A stretch of 64,000 bases of DNA from JBJMQS01 sp045802605 (lineage in GTDB: Bacteria; Planctomycetota; Planctomycetia; Gemmatales; Gemmataceae), in NCBI GenBank assembly GCA_045802605.1, contig JBJMQS010000070.1, positions 124,001 through 188,000 of the forward strand, written 5' to 3'. Made by a program: the position numbers and the translations under genes. Below the pieces are notes generated by a model. The model did not search any database. It was not told where the DNA came from and saw only the letters and a program-made list of their open reading frames with translations. Of the stretch, positions 16,901 through 26,910 are shown one piece after another (positions within the stretch are counted from its first letter, which is position 1; each line of letters opens with the position of its first letter).

Positions 16901-18851
16901 TCACGAGCGGGACCGTGATGGCCGGGCCGTCGGGTGGTGAAATCAGGGCCTCGCTGGCGACGGTGGCCTCCGGCAGGTACTCATCAATCGCTTCGCCGAC
17001 GGCCAAGTCTCGACGTGCCGGTTGCCGAATCACCGACCGCAGCAACTCATGCATGAACGGCAAGAAGCTTGGCGACACGGGCCAACCGGTCCAGCCGGTG
17101 TTGACGGTCGAGGTGTAAAGGACCACGCGGCCCCGACCGCGTGGCCAATCGTAAATGAGCGCATCGCCGCCCGGCGTCTGAGGCAAGAAACTGAGTATCC
17201 GGCGACCCGTGGCTTTGGCATTTGGCTCGACGCGCCAGTATTCCTTAAACCGCGCCGAGAGGAGCGAAGCGCTGTCATCGTCAGCGAGAAACGCCGACAG
17301 TGGTGCCCTGCGAAACGCGTCGCGATCAGCGGTGATGTTGAAAAAGGCATCGCCTTGAGCGCGCTGGCGGGCCAGTAAGCGTGCCGGCAACAAGCCTTCG
17401 CCGTTGCGGTACAGAAGCCGGTTGTAGGTTTCCGGATCGGTATTCGGCCCGAGCGTGAAAACGACGGTGCCGCCCCGGCGAACGTAAGCCTCCAGACGAT
17501 TGCAATCACGCGGGCCAAGGCGGGCGACATCACAGAGGTAAACGCAGTCATACTCGTTCAGATCCAAATCGGGATCGGAAAATCGTGACTCATCGATGAC
17601 GCGCGGCTTGACCGGGAATCGCGCGGTGGATTGGTTCTTGTCCGCCGGGGCCAGCGCGGTCGCCAGCCAGCCCGTCGCCGTGTCGAGCTTGTCCGGTGAT
17701 GGCTGGCCATTAACCAGCAAGACGGGCAACGATTCGCGGACGCTGACCGGCAGCGCGCGCCGATCGTCGGCGGCGAGCGCATCCGGTTGCAGGCGCACTT
17801 CGAGGAGATAGTCGCCGGCGTTGCGAAACTCGACCGGGAATGACACCGAGGCGGATGTTCCCGATGCGAGATTGAGCAGTTCCTGTCGAACCATTCGGGG
17901 GGGATAAGGAGCTTCCTCAGCGGAGCGGCCCACGGAGTTGGTTTTGCTCTGCCAAAGCTCGACGCGAAGTTGCGATTGCGCTTGCTGTAAGAAATTTTGG
18001 ACTGTCGCGGTCAAAGCCGAGTGACTGCCAGCGAGGAGCACGGGGTCAGCCAACTCCAAACTAGCGACCGCGAGATTTGCCGTCGGGCCTGGACCTACAT
18101 CAACGATCGCGACGTCCGAGCGGGCATGCAAGCGTTGCCAGGGCTCGACCCAGCTACCCGTCGGCGTCGGTGGGTTAGACCATTGCGAACGCTGCAGGTC
18201 GGTGAAGAAATAGACGGCACGGTGAGCGAACTTGCGTGGGCTGCGATTGAGCAATTCTTCAGCCTGCTGCATCGCTTGTGTCAAATCAACGAGGCCGTGC
18301 GTGCAATGAAGCTCACTGATTTCCCGAGCAACGCGCGCGGGATCTTCTGCGGGGCCGGGCACGATTGCGCGTGGGGGCGCCGACATCAGTATCACGCTGA
18401 AACCGTCGCCGCCGGGTGATGAGCGTACAAGGTTCGTTGCGAGTTTCTGCGACCGCTCGAATTCGGACTCGCCATCGCGGTTGGCCGTCATACTCAATGA
18501 GCCATCGAGAACGATCACATGATGCGTCCGACCTGCGCGGCGAAGCGGTGGGGCCGCACCCGGAAATAACCGCTGCCAGAGTGGCTCCGCCCAACTCATC
18601 GACGATGCGATTGCCAAGGCGAACAGCAAAACAAGACTAGTCCGCACGGCGAGCAACAGCCATTGCTCGAGTCGCATGCGGCGGGTGGTGCGCTTCAGGG
18701 CCGCGCGGAGAAAACGCATCGCCGCCCAATCAACGACGTGATAACGCCGGCGGTTCAGAAAATGGATAATGAGCGGAATGGCCGCCGTGGCAGCCGCCGT
18801 GCCGATCGCAACAGCAGGCGTGGAAAACAGCACGGCAAGAGGAAACGGCAT
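13941..18851 (-). CDS. Giant fusion: BatA/VWA protein joined to VWA-GATase-like membrane protein
   Basis: The 1636 residues contain two complete modules. Module 1 (about 1-790) has the BatA N-terminal pair of membrane helices around HFLNRRRYHVVDWAAMRFL, a VWA domain with MIDAS-like DGSLS near residue 115, and a membrane helix near its end. Module 2 (about 800-1636) has three more helices, a second VWA domain with DDSQS near residue 930, a glutamine-amidotransferase-like region from about 1205 (VLLIDGRPRYDYRAV), and a C-terminal helix ending EWALRKRQGLV. The separate 43629-45806 and 41253-43562 genes have the same two architectures. It follows DUF58 by 58 nt. Bat-like proteins are membrane assemblies of unknown activity; substrate and partners are not visible. 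Confidence 0.85.
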   Translation of the reverse strand: MPFPLAVLFSTPAVAIGTAAATAAIPLIIHFLNRRRYHVVDWAAMRFLRAALKRTTRRMRLEQWLLLAVRTSLVLLFALAIASSMSWAEPLWQRLFPGAAPPLRRAGRTHHVIVLDGSLSMTANRDGESEFERSQKLATNLVRSSPGGDGFSVILMSAPPRAIVPGPAEDPARVAREISELHCTHGLVDLTQAMQQAEELLNRSPRKFAHRAVYFFTDLQRSQWSNPPTPTGSWVEPWQRLHARSDVAIVDVGPGPTANLAVASLELADPVLLAGSHSALTATVQNFLQQAQSQLRVELWQSKTNSVGRSAEEAPYPPRMVRQELLNLASGTSASVSFPVEFRNAGDYLLEVRLQPDALAADDRRALPVSVRESLPVLLVNGQPSPDKLDTATGWLATALAPADKNQSTARFPVKPRVIDESRFSDPDLDLNEYDCVYLCDVARLGPRDCNRLEAYVRRGGTVVFTLGPNTDPETYNRLLYRNGEGLLPARLLARQRAQGDAFFNITADRDAFRRAPLSAFLADDDSASLLSARFKEYWRVEPNAKATGRRILSFLPQTPGGDALIYDWPRGRGRVVLYTSTVNTGWTGWPVSPSFLPFMHELLRSVIRQPARRDLAVGEAIDEYLPEATVASEALISPPDGPAITVPLVTGDDAPRIRFTDTDRAGIYTAKVAGTVHTFAVNVPSGESALSRATVGDLPPTGTDDEPQVITDPGQIRIRPDATGGDVIAAPEDSGALGANVARYLLLFALVLLFVEPLMAWRWGSAREPPTSLDRPAPTLIRRGGDALLALATCVPLLIVAIGAIVLIHAAAVGETLEFLPASIRSAVEHRLGVPPAAAGEGTRWRIDRLPVFTADATTDRWLVGLTALSALALAGFIYFRELRRTSRMAGWPLAGLRFGLVLLILGVLLPQLRLIFEREGWPDLVVLIDDSQSMGVSDTYPDPASAKVALDIAAGTSATRLQLAQALLTRPQDGWLAELVNGRQTRLHVFRMSDKLARVAEIDETSETDAAKNEVRALQANGPSSRLGDAIHSVLQEFRGATLAGVIVLTDGITTDGEDIVAASRHAARSGVPLTFVGLGDAQEPRDLVLSDLRVDDVVHVGDRLVFEAQLTSRGGASGPVPIVLSERKGDQLVEVARAEVMANATGTPAKVRVVVVPREPGERTYVLEATPQPGEEDTGNNRLERSVFVTEFKRTRVLLIDGRPRYDYRAVKTLFERETEAIRGNKSVELKVLLLDADPDYPRQDRSALESFPVTRDDLFAHYDVVILGDVDPSHPELGEKHLQWLADFVRERGGGLLFECGPNHPLATWRNTPLASVLPADARPEGPGSTVRSAGYQVRLTAVGRSHHALRFAPDEEENLSAWSKLRPLYWAATSLQPKPAAEVLAELPASESGAASPLILQQFVGAGRVMLFGFEETWRWRYRSDEVRFNQFWLQMIRHLAQSRPGRAELRLDRQTAYRRGEPIHVTVRFPDDKPPPSPDTPVKVTLDRTPSSGTSERQTLQLAAMPGSRATYETIVTRTPEGVYHFFLVAPDSGPGTPPHADARVQAPPGEMDQLRMNRGDMEQAAQISRGHFYTLATASKLLDELPPMPRVTLHQPRPPRPIWNLPFMFLLTIGLITAEWALRKRQGLV

Positions 18852-18909
18852 GTAGGTGTGGTGTTAGCGATCTCAGGGCGTTCGTTCGTTTAACGAAGAC
18901 ATCATTAGG

Positions 18910-19788
18910 CTATCGCTTGGTCGCAAGATATCTCGCCAGAGTAAGACCGGGGTCGGCATCGGTTCGCACTTCCAGCAGGTGAATGTCCAGTTCGTGGCAA
19001 GTGTGGCGAAGGGCGTGTCGATGGGCTTCGACTTCCGCGAGGTATGCCCGCCGCAACCCGCGAGGATCGGTCAGGAGCTCTTCGGGAATTTCCATTCCGC
19101 GAAATAGCGTGGCCGCCGAGAAGGGGAAGTCTTCCTCGGCCGGGTCAAGCACCTGCACCGCAATCACCTCGTGGCGATCGAACCGGATTCGCCGCAGGCC
19201 GGCGGCCAACTCCGCGGGCTCGTCCAAGAAGTCGCTGAAAATCAGCACGACCGATCGCCGGCCCAACCGGCTAGCCACTTCCGACAACGCCGTGCCGATC
19301 TGCGATGGCTCCTGGCCCGGCCCTTCGGTCAGCAGGCGAATCATCTCCGGCACCTGGGCTCCGCTGCCGGACGTTCGCAAGAATCGACGAATGGCATTGT
19401 CCAGCGCAACGAAGCCGATGCGATCGGACTGCCGAATCACCAAGTGGGCCAAGCTGGCGGCAAGCAACGCGGCATAGTCGTATTTGCTGACATTGTGCGA
19501 GGAATATCGCATGGAAGCCGAGGTATCGATCACGAACCAGGCGGTGAGGTCAGTTTCCAATTCGTATTGCTTGAGGTAGTACCGCTCTGTCCGGCCAAAG
19601 ACCTTCCAATCGACATGTTTGACGTCGTCGCCGGGGACATACTCGCGGTGATGGGCGAACTCGACGGCGAAGCCGTGCCGCGGGGAGCGGTGCTCGCCCG
19701 ACATGATGCCTTCGACGATTTGGCGAGCGGAGAATTCGAGGTGGCGAATCCGGGCGAGAACGTCAGGATCGAGATAGTTAGTTGTCAT
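18910..19788 (-). CDS. DUF58-domain protein (BatB-neighbour type)
   Basis: A 292-residue DUF58 protein. The family core is present: VEFAHHREYVPGDDVKHVDW (about residues 43-62), the KVFGRTERYYLKQYE segment, and a VWA-like strand with DTSASM near residue 88. A conserved VLIFSDFLDEP follows near residue 180. DUF58 proteins are usually encoded beside MoxR AAA ATPases and BatA/VWA proteins; here the BatA/VWA fusion is directly downstream, but no MoxR gene lies in the window. A paralogue is at 45904-46797. A hairpin element occupies the gap to the acyl-CoA dehydrogenase upstream. Confidence 0.92.
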   Translation of the reverse strand: MTTNYLDPDVLARIRHLEFSARQIVEGIMSGEHRSPRHGFAVEFAHHREYVPGDDVKHVDWKVFGRTERYYLKQYELETDLTAWFVIDTSASMRYSSHNVSKYDYAALLAASLAHLVIRQSDRIGFVALDNAIRRFLRTSGSGAQVPEMIRLLTEGPGQEPSQIGTALSEVASRLGRRSVVLIFSDFLDEPAELAAGLRRIRFDRHEVIAVQVLDPAEEDFPFSAATLFRGMEIPEELLTDPRGLRRAYLAEVEAHRHALRHTCHELDIHLLEVRTDADPGLTLARYLATKR

Positions 19789-19801
19789 AAATCCAGAAAT
19801 T

Positions 19802-19872
19802 TAACCGCAGAGAACGCAGAGCAAATACTGAGAGTATTGTATCCTCTGCGATCTCTGCATTCTCTGCGGTTA
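19802..19872. repeat. GCAGAG-type inverted repeat (copy 1)
   Basis: The left arm TAACCGCAGAGAACGCAGAG (19802-19821) is mirrored by a right arm ending CTCTGCATTCTCTGCGGTTA at 19872, with one mismatch over the outer 20 bp. It starts 10 nt downstream of the acyl-CoA dehydrogenase stop codon and lies upstream of DUF58. The same GCAGAG/ACAGAG vocabulary recurs at 26826, 41167 and 46819. Confidence 0.8.
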
Positions 19873-19882
19873 GTTCTTCTTG

Positions 19883-21655
19883 TTACGTATGCGCGACTAC
19901 CGCGGCGTCGGCGCATGTTGTGGTGAAAGCGTCATCGTTATCGCGCAGGGCTTCGAAGTTGCGGGCGATGCGGCGGTCCGCCAGTTTCAAGAAATGCCGG
20001 CCGGCGGTCACATCGGCGTGCGTCTGCGACGCGGCGCCGTTGCCGTTTTGCAACAGGTGATCCAGCCGGCTCAATGTGCACGCGGAGGCATACAGATCGA
20101 TCGCAATGTCGGCCAAACGCTCGTGCACATACTCGTTCTGAATGAACTTCTCTTCCGTCCCGGCTCGGACGAATACCCAAGGCAGGGCCAAGCCTAGCTG
20201 CTTGATCCGCTTGGCCATGGTCGTCGCGGCTTGCTTCAGGTCTTTGCTGAGAACCGGCACCTCGGGGATGGAGTACCGGCCGATCGATTGCTCCCAACCG
20301 ACTTGCAACAGCTTGGTGTGATGCTTGAGCGGGTTTCGCCGGGCGACGTCAAGCTGCATGCCAGGGGCACGGCAGCCGACGACGGCGATGAACGCCTTGA
20401 GCACTTCGTTGGCCCCTTCGCCGATCGTGTTGATGCGAGCGTCGCGCATCATCCGCTCGTACGGGAGATCGCAGAAATAGGCAGCGCCGCCGAAGGTTTG
20501 GATCGTGTCATTGACGATGGTCCAGAGGTGCTCGGTGGCGAAGACTTTGAGCATGGCAGTTTCGAGCATGTAGTCTTCGGCGCCGGAATCGATCAACTTT
20601 GCACAAACGTAGGTCATTGCCTCCATCGCGAAGGCGTGAGCCGCGCCAAAGGCGATCTTCTTCTTGACCATTTCGAATTCGGACAGCGTTTGCTGGAACT
20701 GCACCCGGGTCTTGGCGTGCTTGCAGTGGGCGCGGAGCAGGTATTTCGCGGCTCCGGTGCAGGTGGCACCGAAGGTCGTGCGGCCAAAGTCGAGCACGGT
20801 CAAAGCGATCTTCAAACCTTTACCAAGTTGCCCGAGAACATTCTCGGCCGGCACGCGCATGTTCTCGAAGGCGAGCTTGCCGGTCGCGGTGCCGCGGATG
20901 CCGGTCTTCTCGGCTCGCTTCACGAGCACTTTGAAGCCGGGCATGTCGGGCGTGACAAGGAACGCGGTGACTTTGGTCTCGGACGAACCGGGCACGGGAG
21001 TGCGGGCCATCACGGTGAGCACGTCGGCGATGCCGCCGTTGGTGATGTAGCGCTTGGTGCCGTTGAGGATGTAAGCCTTGCCGCCATCGACCGGCTCAGC
21101 CATCGTCTGCACGTTGCCGGCGTCGGAGCCTGCCTTTTCTTCGGTGAGTGCGAATGCGGCGAGTTGCTTGCCGGAGACGAGGCCGGGCAGCCAGCGGGCT
21201 TGCTGGTCTTTGTTGCCGAACAAGACGAGGGCGCGAATGCCGATGGAGCCGTGCGCGTTGACGAACACGGCGGTCGAAGCGCAGTGCCCGCCGAGCACTT
21301 CCAGCACGCGGCAATATTGTTGCTGGGAGAAGCCCATGCCGCCGGCGTCTTTCGGCGCGGTCATGCCGAGAACGCCGAGTTGGCCCAAGCCATCAACGAC
21401 GGATTGCGGAATCTCGGCCTGGCGGTCGATCTTGTCGGCGTCGATCGACTCGTCGGAATATTTGCGGACCTTGGCGACCGCTTCATCGACGACCACCTGC
21501 TCATCCCGCGGCAACACGGGGTAGGGCAGCACTTGATCCGTGCGGAAGTGGCCAAAGAAGAGCCGTTTGGCGAAACCGAGGTGTTCCGGACCGGCGAATA
21601 GCAGTTCTTCAGCCTGCTTTTTTTGTTGGGCGATTTGAGCAGTGGACAAAGCCAT
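19883..21655 (-). CDS. Acyl-CoA dehydrogenase (very-long-chain/ACAD9-like)
   Basis: A 590-residue flavoprotein dehydrogenase that introduces the alpha-beta double bond into acyl-CoA. The acyl-CoA dehydrogenase core is clear: FALTEEKAGSDAGNVQT (FAD/substrate strand), RGTATGKLAFENMRVP, FGRTTFGATCTGAA, and RDARINTIGEGANEVLKAFI, where the GEG glutamate aligns with the catalytic base position of VLCAD-type enzymes. Extra residues at both ends match the long VLCAD/ACAD9 class. The ATG at 21655 is chosen over an upstream GTG (21664) because GGAG lies 8 nt before it. No electron-transfer flavoprotein gene is adjacent. Confidence 0.92.
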   Translation of the reverse strand: MALSTAQIAQQKKQAEELLFAGPEHLGFAKRLFFGHFRTDQVLPYPVLPRDEQVVVDEAVAKVRKYSDESIDADKIDRQAEIPQSVVDGLGQLGVLGMTAPKDAGGMGFSQQQYCRVLEVLGGHCASTAVFVNAHGSIGIRALVLFGNKDQQARWLPGLVSGKQLAAFALTEEKAGSDAGNVQTMAEPVDGGKAYILNGTKRYITNGGIADVLTVMARTPVPGSSETKVTAFLVTPDMPGFKVLVKRAEKTGIRGTATGKLAFENMRVPAENVLGQLGKGLKIALTVLDFGRTTFGATCTGAAKYLLRAHCKHAKTRVQFQQTLSEFEMVKKKIAFGAAHAFAMEAMTYVCAKLIDSGAEDYMLETAMLKVFATEHLWTIVNDTIQTFGGAAYFCDLPYERMMRDARINTIGEGANEVLKAFIAVVGCRAPGMQLDVARRNPLKHHTKLLQVGWEQSIGRYSIPEVPVLSKDLKQAATTMAKRIKQLGLALPWVFVRAGTEEKFIQNEYVHERLADIAIDLYASACTLSRLDHLLQNGNGAASQTHADVTAGRHFLKLADRRIARNFEALRDNDDAFTTTCADAAVVAHT

Positions 21656-21769
21656 AACGGCCACTCCGAAAACGGTTTTCGCGAAAAATCGGGGACAAGG
21701 CCATGATATGGTTTTCGGATTTCGGAGTTAACGGCAGACAGGTTGGGTAGGCTGGGGTAAACGAAGGAA

Positions 21770-21790
21770 AATGCCCGAATTATCGGCATT
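21770..21790 (-). terminator. Candidate hairpin terminator after the TPR-DUF3299 gene
   Basis: Reading the minus strand, AATGCCGA, a TAAT loop and TCGGGCATT form an 8-bp stem with one bulged G, followed by TTCC. It lies 14 nt past the stop codon of the TPR-DUF3299 gene. The short T run makes it a weak intrinsic terminator candidate. Confidence 0.4.
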
Positions 21791-21804
21791 CCTCTTTCGG
21801 TCAG

Positions 21805-23049
21805 CTATTCGGGTGGGCCGACTTTCGCTTCGGTAATTGTGTACAGGTAATCTTCCGGGTCGGCCGAGTTCAGCGTGAGCACACCCTCGACCCGCACGGC
21901 ATCACGCGTCAACTGAATCATTTTTCCTTTCGGCATTTCTACCCGCACGATGCCCGTAGGCTCCGGGGAATTGCAGAACCAGCAGCCCACTTGGAACTCG
22001 ATCAACAAGACATCGGTTTGTGCAAGGCCGCCCCCCGTCGGCTGCATGAAGCCGTTCAAGGTCACCCGCTTACCGGCGAGCTTGCGGAGGTGTTCGGGAA
22101 AGGTCGGACGGAATGGTTGTTCCAACGTCGTGTCGGACAGAAGATCCCAGGGCAGCATGTTGACGCCGTTGGTTCTGATCTCGGGTAACTTCACGACATT
22201 CTTTTGGCGAATCAGCGGGCGAATAGATTTGAACATCGACTGATGTGTTTCGTGCGCCGCTTTAGCAACGGCCATATTGCCCGCTGGCGCCGGAGCAGCC
22301 GCCCGATAGGTGGCTCGATGCTCGCGAAGAAGCGGATCGTTCATGCCGAAGTCGCTGACGCAGCCGTCGAGTATTGATGCTGCGGTGACAGTGTCGCCGG
22401 TGGCGTGCGCGATCTCGCCGAGTTGCCAGAGCACGCGGCCATCGGCGGGCAACCATAGCCCGAGCGCTTGTAACGCGGCAACGGTTTCGGGCGAAGGCTT
22501 GGCATCGGCGTCGAACAGTGAATCCAGCGCGGTCGCTTGCTTGGCGTCGCGCGATCGCGCGCGCACGAGTTTCAGATGGAGCCGCTCGGCCGCTTTCCAG
22601 CGCGAGGGCGCGAGGTCCACCGCGACCTCTAACGTGGCGATGGCCTGGGGCAGGTCGCCGGTCAGTTGGCACGCGGTGCCGAGGTTGGCGGCGGTGGCGA
22701 AATGGCTCGGCGAGGTGCGCAGCGCGGCGCGCAAGAGCTCAACTGCGCGCTCGGGCTGGCCGAGGCGAATATGCAGCGCACCCAAGTCCGCCATTTCATC
22801 GGCAGTCAATGACTGTTTGGCCGCGAGCTTTTCCAGGCGATCGCGCTCGGCCTCATAGGCCAGTCGAAAGGGCGTCGCAGGATTGTTCGCGGACGTCGGC
22901 AGTGCGAGGAGGCGCAATGCGCGCTGATCGAGCAGGTAGCCGCGCCATTGGGAGGGCAGTTGAGCGATTTGCTCGGTGGAATAATGGACGCCGGCGGCCG
23001 CGGTGCCCACGGCGAAGAAGGTCAGAATGATCGCCGAATACCATTTCAT
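21805..23049 (-). CDS. Secreted TPR protein with C-terminal DUF3299-like domain
   Basis: A 414-residue protein with a signal peptide (WYSAIILTFFAVGTAAAG). TPR-like helices follow at about residues 45-200 (ALHIRLGQPERAVELLRAAL; NLGTACQLTGDLPQAIATLE). The C-terminal domain (about 310-414) contains GKRVTLNGFMQPTGGG and FQVGCWFCNSPEPTGIVRVEM, typical of DUF3299. The VGCWFC cysteines could be redox-active or bind metal, but this is not established. The start at 23049 is used because longer starts add sequence encoded by an inverted repeat upstream and no signal peptide. It is divergent from the class IV aminotransferase gene. Confidence 0.8.
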   Translation of the reverse strand: MKWYSAIILTFFAVGTAAAGVHYSTEQIAQLPSQWRGYLLDQRALRLLALPTSANNPATPFRLAYEAERDRLEKLAAKQSLTADEMADLGALHIRLGQPERAVELLRAALRTSPSHFATAANLGTACQLTGDLPQAIATLEVAVDLAPSRWKAAERLHLKLVRARSRDAKQATALDSLFDADAKPSPETVAALQALGLWLPADGRVLWQLGEIAHATGDTVTAASILDGCVSDFGMNDPLLREHRATYRAAAPAPAGNMAVAKAAHETHQSMFKSIRPLIRQKNVVKLPEIRTNGVNMLPWDLLSDTTLEQPFRPTFPEHLRKLAGKRVTLNGFMQPTGGGLAQTDVLLIEFQVGCWFCNSPEPTGIVRVEMPKGKMIQLTRDAVRVEGVLTLNSADPEDYLYTITEAKVGPPE

Positions 23050-23076
23050 ACAGCGATGCCCGCCACCTTTTATTAA

Positions 23077-23141
23077 GTCGAGGCGGCAGCCCGACGTGGA
23101 AGTCTTACAAATTCCCAAACACGTCGGGCTGACGCCTCGAC
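23077..23141. repeat. Inverted repeat in a divergent promoter region
   Basis: Two 22-bp arms, 23077-23098 and 23120-23141, match at 21 of 22 positions around a 21-nt loop. The arm begins GTCGAGGCGGCAGCCCGACG. It lies in the 148-nt space between two divergently transcribed genes (starts 23049 minus and 23198 plus), so it may overlap promoters or act as an operator. Its base vocabulary differs from the other repeat elements here. Confidence 0.75.
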
Positions 23142-23197
23142 GCTCTTTAATACCGGGTCGGCTTCCCCGATCTACCTGCAAATCCTACCAAATCCTC

Positions 23198-24076
23198 ATG
23201 GACCCAGCGGTCGCTTATCTAAATGGGCAGTTCATTTATGCTGCGGCGGCCAGTTTGCCCGTGCACGATGCTGGGTTCGTCATGGGGGCCACGGTCACCG
23301 ACACGATGCGGACGTTTCGCCAGCAGCTATTTCGCGTCGATGATCATCTCCGGCGATTTCGACAGAGTTGCGAATTGTGTCGCATTCCTCAGCCAATCTC
23401 CGACGAGCGACTTCGTGCAATTGCGGATGAGTTGGTTGAGCGCAATGCCAAAGACTTGCCGGCCGACGGGGAGCTTGCAGTAGTGCTCTTCGCGACCCCG
23501 GGGCCCTTTGGGCACTTTGTTGGCGAGGCGGAGGATGGCCCCCCGACGCTTGGCATGCATACATTCCCGCTGCCAGTCGAACGGCACCGGCGATTATTCA
23601 CGCATGGAGCACGGCTAGCAATCCCGGCGATGCGCGGGACGCCGATGGTCGATCCGCGGGCAAAACAACGAAGCCGGATGCATTGGTGGATCGCCCGGCA
23701 ACAAGCGCGCGACACCGATCCGCTTGCCGAGCCACTACTCTGCGATGAAGCCGGGCACGTGACCGAGACGGCGACGGCCAATCTTCTCGTCGTGAAAAAT
23801 GGCCAGGTATGGTCGCCGCCGGCAGGCACGGTGCTCGGCGGGGTAAGTTCGCAAGTTGTGCGCGAGTTGTGTCAGGCGCTTGGCATCGCATTCGGTGAGC
23901 GGTTGATGTCGCCGGATGATTGCTTCACGGCCGACGAGTTGCTTCTCACCTGCATAACATGGTGCCTCGCCGGGGTAAGCGCGTTGAATGGCCGAGCGAT
24001 TCCTTGGCCTGGGCCGGTGCTGAAGCGGCTACAAGATGCGTGGTCACAAGAGGTTGGAGTGGACCTGCTGCGGTAG
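23198..24076 (+). CDS. Class IV aminotransferase (BCAT / aminodeoxychorismate-lyase-like)
   Basis: A 292-residue fold-type IV PLP enzyme; members are branched-chain aminotransferase, D-alanine aminotransferase and aminodeoxychorismate lyase. Visible landmarks are YLNGQFIYAAAASLPVHDAGF, the arginine in FRVDDHLRRF, PLP-binding Lys156 in VDPRAKQRSR, and DEAGHVTETATANLLVV with the conserved Glu. A GVSSQVVRELC motif follows for phosphate binding. Which of the three reactions it performs cannot be read from these motifs. The ATG at 23198 gives the family-typical N-terminus; a longer reading frame from 23003 runs through the inverted repeat and the divergent gene and is rejected. Confidence 0.88.
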   Translation: MDPAVAYLNGQFIYAAAASLPVHDAGFVMGATVTDTMRTFRQQLFRVDDHLRRFRQSCELCRIPQPISDERLRAIADELVERNAKDLPADGELAVVLFATPGPFGHFVGEAEDGPPTLGMHTFPLPVERHRRLFTHGARLAIPAMRGTPMVDPRAKQRSRMHWWIARQQARDTDPLAEPLLCDEAGHVTETATANLLVVKNGQVWSPPAGTVLGGVSSQVVRELCQALGIAFGERLMSPDDCFTADELLLTCITWCLAGVSALNGRAIPWPGPVLKRLQDAWSQEVGVDLLR

Positions 24077-24308
24077 GCCGTCACACCTTAGGCACATTCG
24101 TTGTTTCGTTGCCAATTTTGGTGGGGGTGGTCGAATTGATTGAGTGTTGAATTCACCGACGGCGCGGATTGGCGCGTCTGAACGCATCCAAAGTCAAACC
24201 GGGGTGAATAGTTCGGTAGACTCTCACGTTTTTAGCCCTATCCTAACCCCGCTTTTACATGTGCGGTCCGGCAACGGTCGGCCAGGTCTTTTCGGAGCTC
24301 CTAATTCC

Positions 24309-26816
<2,508 letters not shown>

Positions 26817-26825
26817 GAAGAAGAG

Positions 26826-26901
26826 CTAACCACAGAGACACAGAGGCACAGAGAAGACAAATTCAATTGTTTTCTCTGTGCCTCTGTGTCTCTGTGGTTA
26901 G
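26826..26901. repeat. ACAGAG-type perfect 30-bp inverted repeat (copy 2)
   Basis: The left arm 26826-26855 begins CTAACCACAGAGACACAGAG; the right arm 26872-26901 is its perfect reverse complement. The loop is 16 nt. It begins 9 nt after the hppA stop and ends 9 nt before the fumarase ATG; the last base of the right arm is next to the likely AGGATGG ribosome-binding site. The transcript would form a very stable hairpin directly before fumarase translation. Confidence 0.9.
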
Positions 26902-26910
26902 GATGGTCTA

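Noticed and set aside
20231..21601. Long plus-strand open frame opposite the acyl-CoA dehydrogenase
   Set aside because: No domain and shadow-type composition; the minus strand carries the dehydrogenase motifs and a GGAG site.
23003..23197. Longer N-terminus for the class IV aminotransferase
   Set aside because: It overlaps the divergent TPR gene and an inverted repeat; the family N-terminus starts at 23198.
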